A DNA stretch of 64,000 nucleotides from the NCBI GenBank assembly GCA_014529385.2, contig CM043949.1, positions 149,215,850 through 149,279,849 on the forward strand, in the 5' to 3' direction. The position numbers and the translations under genes are program-made. This DNA is from Adiantum capillus-veneris. Its lineage: Eukaryota > Streptophyta > Polypodiopsida > Polypodiales > Pteridaceae. The notes under the pieces were generated by a model. That model saw only the letters and a list, made by a program, of their open reading frames with translations, did no database searches and was not told where the DNA came from. Of this stretch, positions 63,176-64,000 are shown one piece after another (position 1 is the stretch's first letter; every line of letters starts with the position of its first letter).

Positions 63176-64000
63176 TCATATTTTTCCTAATGATTTCATA
63201 CAACATATTTTGTGGAGGATGTCATTCCATGATTGTGCAGGGAGTGTGTTGCAATGCCCCAAAAGAATCAACTAGGAAACTATTACTTCATAAATGTGAG
63301 CCCTTCTAATATTACTCTTACTTATTATAGATGTTTTGAGAGTGGTAATTTGTGACTCGAAATAGCACTTGGTGGTATTGATATGAAGTATCTCAATGAA
63401 AGCACTCTCATGCAGTAGGAAATTGTCATTCGAACTGACCCTGAAAAGAGAGAACAAGACCATATGAGACTCACTTGCCCGAGAGCAAGCATTCGTTTAT
63501 ATTGATAAAGGAAACTACAACTGGATTCTTGGCACAAATGACATGGATTCACACCAAGGCCTTCCGGACCCACACTAGCCCCCCCCCGGGGAGGAAAAGA
63601 TGGACATTTTTTTAGAATGTTGGACTAAGAATGAACTTGACAAGATGGACCAACTCCAATGCCTCATCCGGGGAAGTGATTATACAACGGATTCAGGACA
63701 AGGGATTGAACTTGGGGGCTAGGCTAGACATCATGCCTAACATCATCAAAGCATGTAGCTTGTACATCTTGCTTATGAAAACATCAGATCTCTATCCCAA
63801 TGTAATGGACAAGACAAGAAAGGGCTGTAAGGAGTACGTAGTAATGACAAGGCCGCGACAATTTTGACGATGTGCATATTTTTGTCAATGGGTTTAGGGT
63901 GATTGTGCTTATTTAACCAAGAAACGTGCTAGAAAAGAGAATGCTAAGGTGATGATGGAAAAATAAAACTCTCAGACAAATGAAATAACTTACTCGATGT
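63176..64000. other. Flanking sequence without recognised gene
   Basis: Contains a 78-codon ORF (63631-63867, +) with no recognisable motif and a C-rich run near 63580. No repeat relationship within the window was seen. Confidence 0.5.

Overview
This window reads as plant heterochromatin, a stack of nested LTR retrotransposons. I recognise no intact host gene, rRNA, tRNA or CRISPR array. A plant host is supported by plant-type Ty1/copia and Ty3/gypsy polyproteins, by primer-binding sites for initiator tRNA-Met (TGGTATCAGAGC) and apparently tRNA-Trp, by 5-bp target duplications, and by AT-rich spacers with long CT, GA and GT microsatellites. The species cannot be read from the sequence. A large, repeat-rich genome is likely, and a non-flowering lineage (fern, lycophyte, gymnosperm) is possible but unproven.

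Layout. 1-11811: a minus-strand gypsy chromovirus (Gyp-A), split by a minus-strand copia element (Cop-1, 2494-7540, target duplication CGATA). 11812-15910: a perfect 36-bp palindrome, a plus-strand copia gag relic with a triplicated segment, and an internally deleted minus-strand copia copy (Cop-A, 13687-15742). 15911-18669: a complete but non-coding LTR element (here NA-C) built of two tandem arrays, inserted with target duplication GTGAA into a plus-strand gypsy relic (Gyp-B, about 15796-20945) that also carries a minus-strand copia fragment. 20946-26077: mostly unrecognised spacer with microsatellites, one copy of dispersed repeat D and a LINE-like endonuclease relic. 26078-30424: a plus-strand LTR element (J) with gag-like coding, an unrecognised ORF and no visible pol, cut off by a second copia element (Cop-2, 30425-34698, minus), which belongs to the same family as Cop-A. 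34699-35611: the 3' end of another LTR element.

35612-63175 is one large nest. Two tandem copies of a roughly 2.4-kb non-coding repeat (D2, D3) lie at the base. D2 is split by a minus-strand gypsy element (Gyp-G, 36862-59681) with about 2.1-kb LTRs, a tRNA-Trp-type primer site and an unusual reverse transcriptase. Gyp-G is itself interrupted by two near-identical young plus-strand copia elements, F1 (44908-50281, target duplication AAACT) in its leader and F2 (52956-58500, target duplication GTGGT) in its right LTR. The right LTR also carries extra sequence (K, about 50525-52923) with unrecognised ORFs that the left LTR largely lacks.

How the parts relate. No element has a fully open gag-pol. 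F2 is closest, with one protease-motif substitution, one frameshift and one stop. F1 is broken at mostly different places, so the two copies carry complementary lesions. NA-C shares LTR length, LTR ends and the block before the polypurine tract with Cop-1, so it looks like a non-autonomous partner of that lineage. The clearest unexplained systems are NA-C, J, and the mismatched LTRs of Gyp-G with their unidentified ORFs.
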